This document shows positions 7,223 to 7,324 of a stretch of DNA of 7,324 bases, piece by piece. The DNA comes from Globobulimina sp. (lineage: Eukaryota; Foraminifera; Rotaliida). A program made the translations under genes and the position numbers. The notes beneath the pieces were generated by a model. The model made no database searches, was not told the DNA's origin, and saw only the letters and a list, made by a program, of their open reading frames with translations. Within the stretch, counting starts at the first letter, position 1. Each line of letters begins with the position of its first letter. Location: NCBI GenBank assembly GCA_003354225.1, contig PIVH01000166.1, positions 1-7,324 on the forward strand. The letters run 5' to 3'.

Positions 7223-7289
7223 TGAAAAGTAAGATCTATTTGGCGCTCAAATTTAAAAAACCTTAACAGTAAATCTAAAAAAAAAAGAG
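7223..7289. other. Short divergent intergenic region between gene D and possible gene E
   Basis: These 67 bases separate the minus-strand ATG of gene D from a plus-strand ATG. They hold AT-rich sequence and an A run just before 7290. If both starts are real this would be a very compact shared promoter. On the minus strand the same A run reads as a T run followed by AG (end at 7273), so it could instead be the acceptor of an intron upstream of gene D. Confidence 0.35.
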
Positions 7290-7324
7290 ATGGCAAACCA
7301 GAAAGGAACAGAAACGACAATTGA
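7290..7324 (+). CDS. Possible gene E: start of a divergent gene, cut by the right edge
   Basis: ATG at 7290 opens a frame of 11 codons (MANQKGTETTI) to the window end, preceded by an A-rich leader. The first residues resemble the start of gene B (MAQQKETDGG): M-A-x-Q-K-x-T-acidic, with about three quarters of the first 21 bases identical. The G/C content here is higher than in nearby noncoding DNA. Only 35 bases are visible, so this is a hint rather than a demonstrated gene. Confidence 0.3.
   Translation, partial: MANQKGTETTI

Noticed and set aside
1-7324. Insect large DNA virus (AT-rich, Asn-rich genes)
   Set aside because: No core viral gene is recognisable and several genes appear spliced, which favours cellular DNA; not fully excluded.

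Overview
The window is a very AT-rich stretch (intergenic DNA and introns close to pure A/T, coding DNA richer in G and C) that reads as eukaryotic nuclear DNA. The open frames on the minus strand are interrupted at short T-rich spacers. At each spacer a GT...AG pair of 59-76 bases removes the stop and joins the flanking frames in phase. The proteins carry Asn, Asp, Lys and Glu runs typical of AT-rich eukaryotes (amoebae, some early-diverging fungi such as Glomeromycotina, some protists). The standard code is used: TAA and TGA act as stops and Gln is encoded by CAA/CAG. I cannot name the organism. A large DNA virus or an element integrated in a eukaryote is possible but nothing specific supports it.

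Layout, read in the direction of transcription (minus strand, right to left). Gene D (7222 to 6627, two exons, 178 aa) has a Cys/His cluster and a C-terminal PCNA-binding-like motif. Gene C (6599 to 3663, three exons, 930 aa) is a long, mostly disordered, probably nuclear protein with a textbook SUMO-interacting motif, basic nuclear-localisation-like clusters and a C-terminal Cys4-His-Cys finger. Gene B (3269 to 1169, two exons, 676 aa) has a helical N-terminal domain, an Asn-rich linker and an unrecognised C-terminal domain. Gene A (974 to the left edge) has a helical, weakly SAM-like N-terminus, an acidic linker and a Cys2/His-rich finger; its exon ends at a GTATGT donor near base 63 and the gene continues outside the window. 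At the right edge a plus-strand ATG (7290) may start a divergent gene E, whose 11 visible residues resemble the start of gene B.

No protein could be assigned to a known family with confidence. Reading the proteins against each other suggests that A, B and C share a short helical segment, and that A, C and D share a 'beta strand then Cys-x-x-Cys' zinc-binding tail. The four or five genes may therefore be a tandem array of diverged relatives. The SUMO-binding, PCNA-binding-like and zinc motifs point to nuclear, chromatin or replication-linked roles, but that is inference. Noncoding DNA holds an imperfect three-copy repeat downstream of gene C (3411-3667), whose last copy contains gene C's stop codon. 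Three in-frame coding repeat arrays lie in genes B and C.
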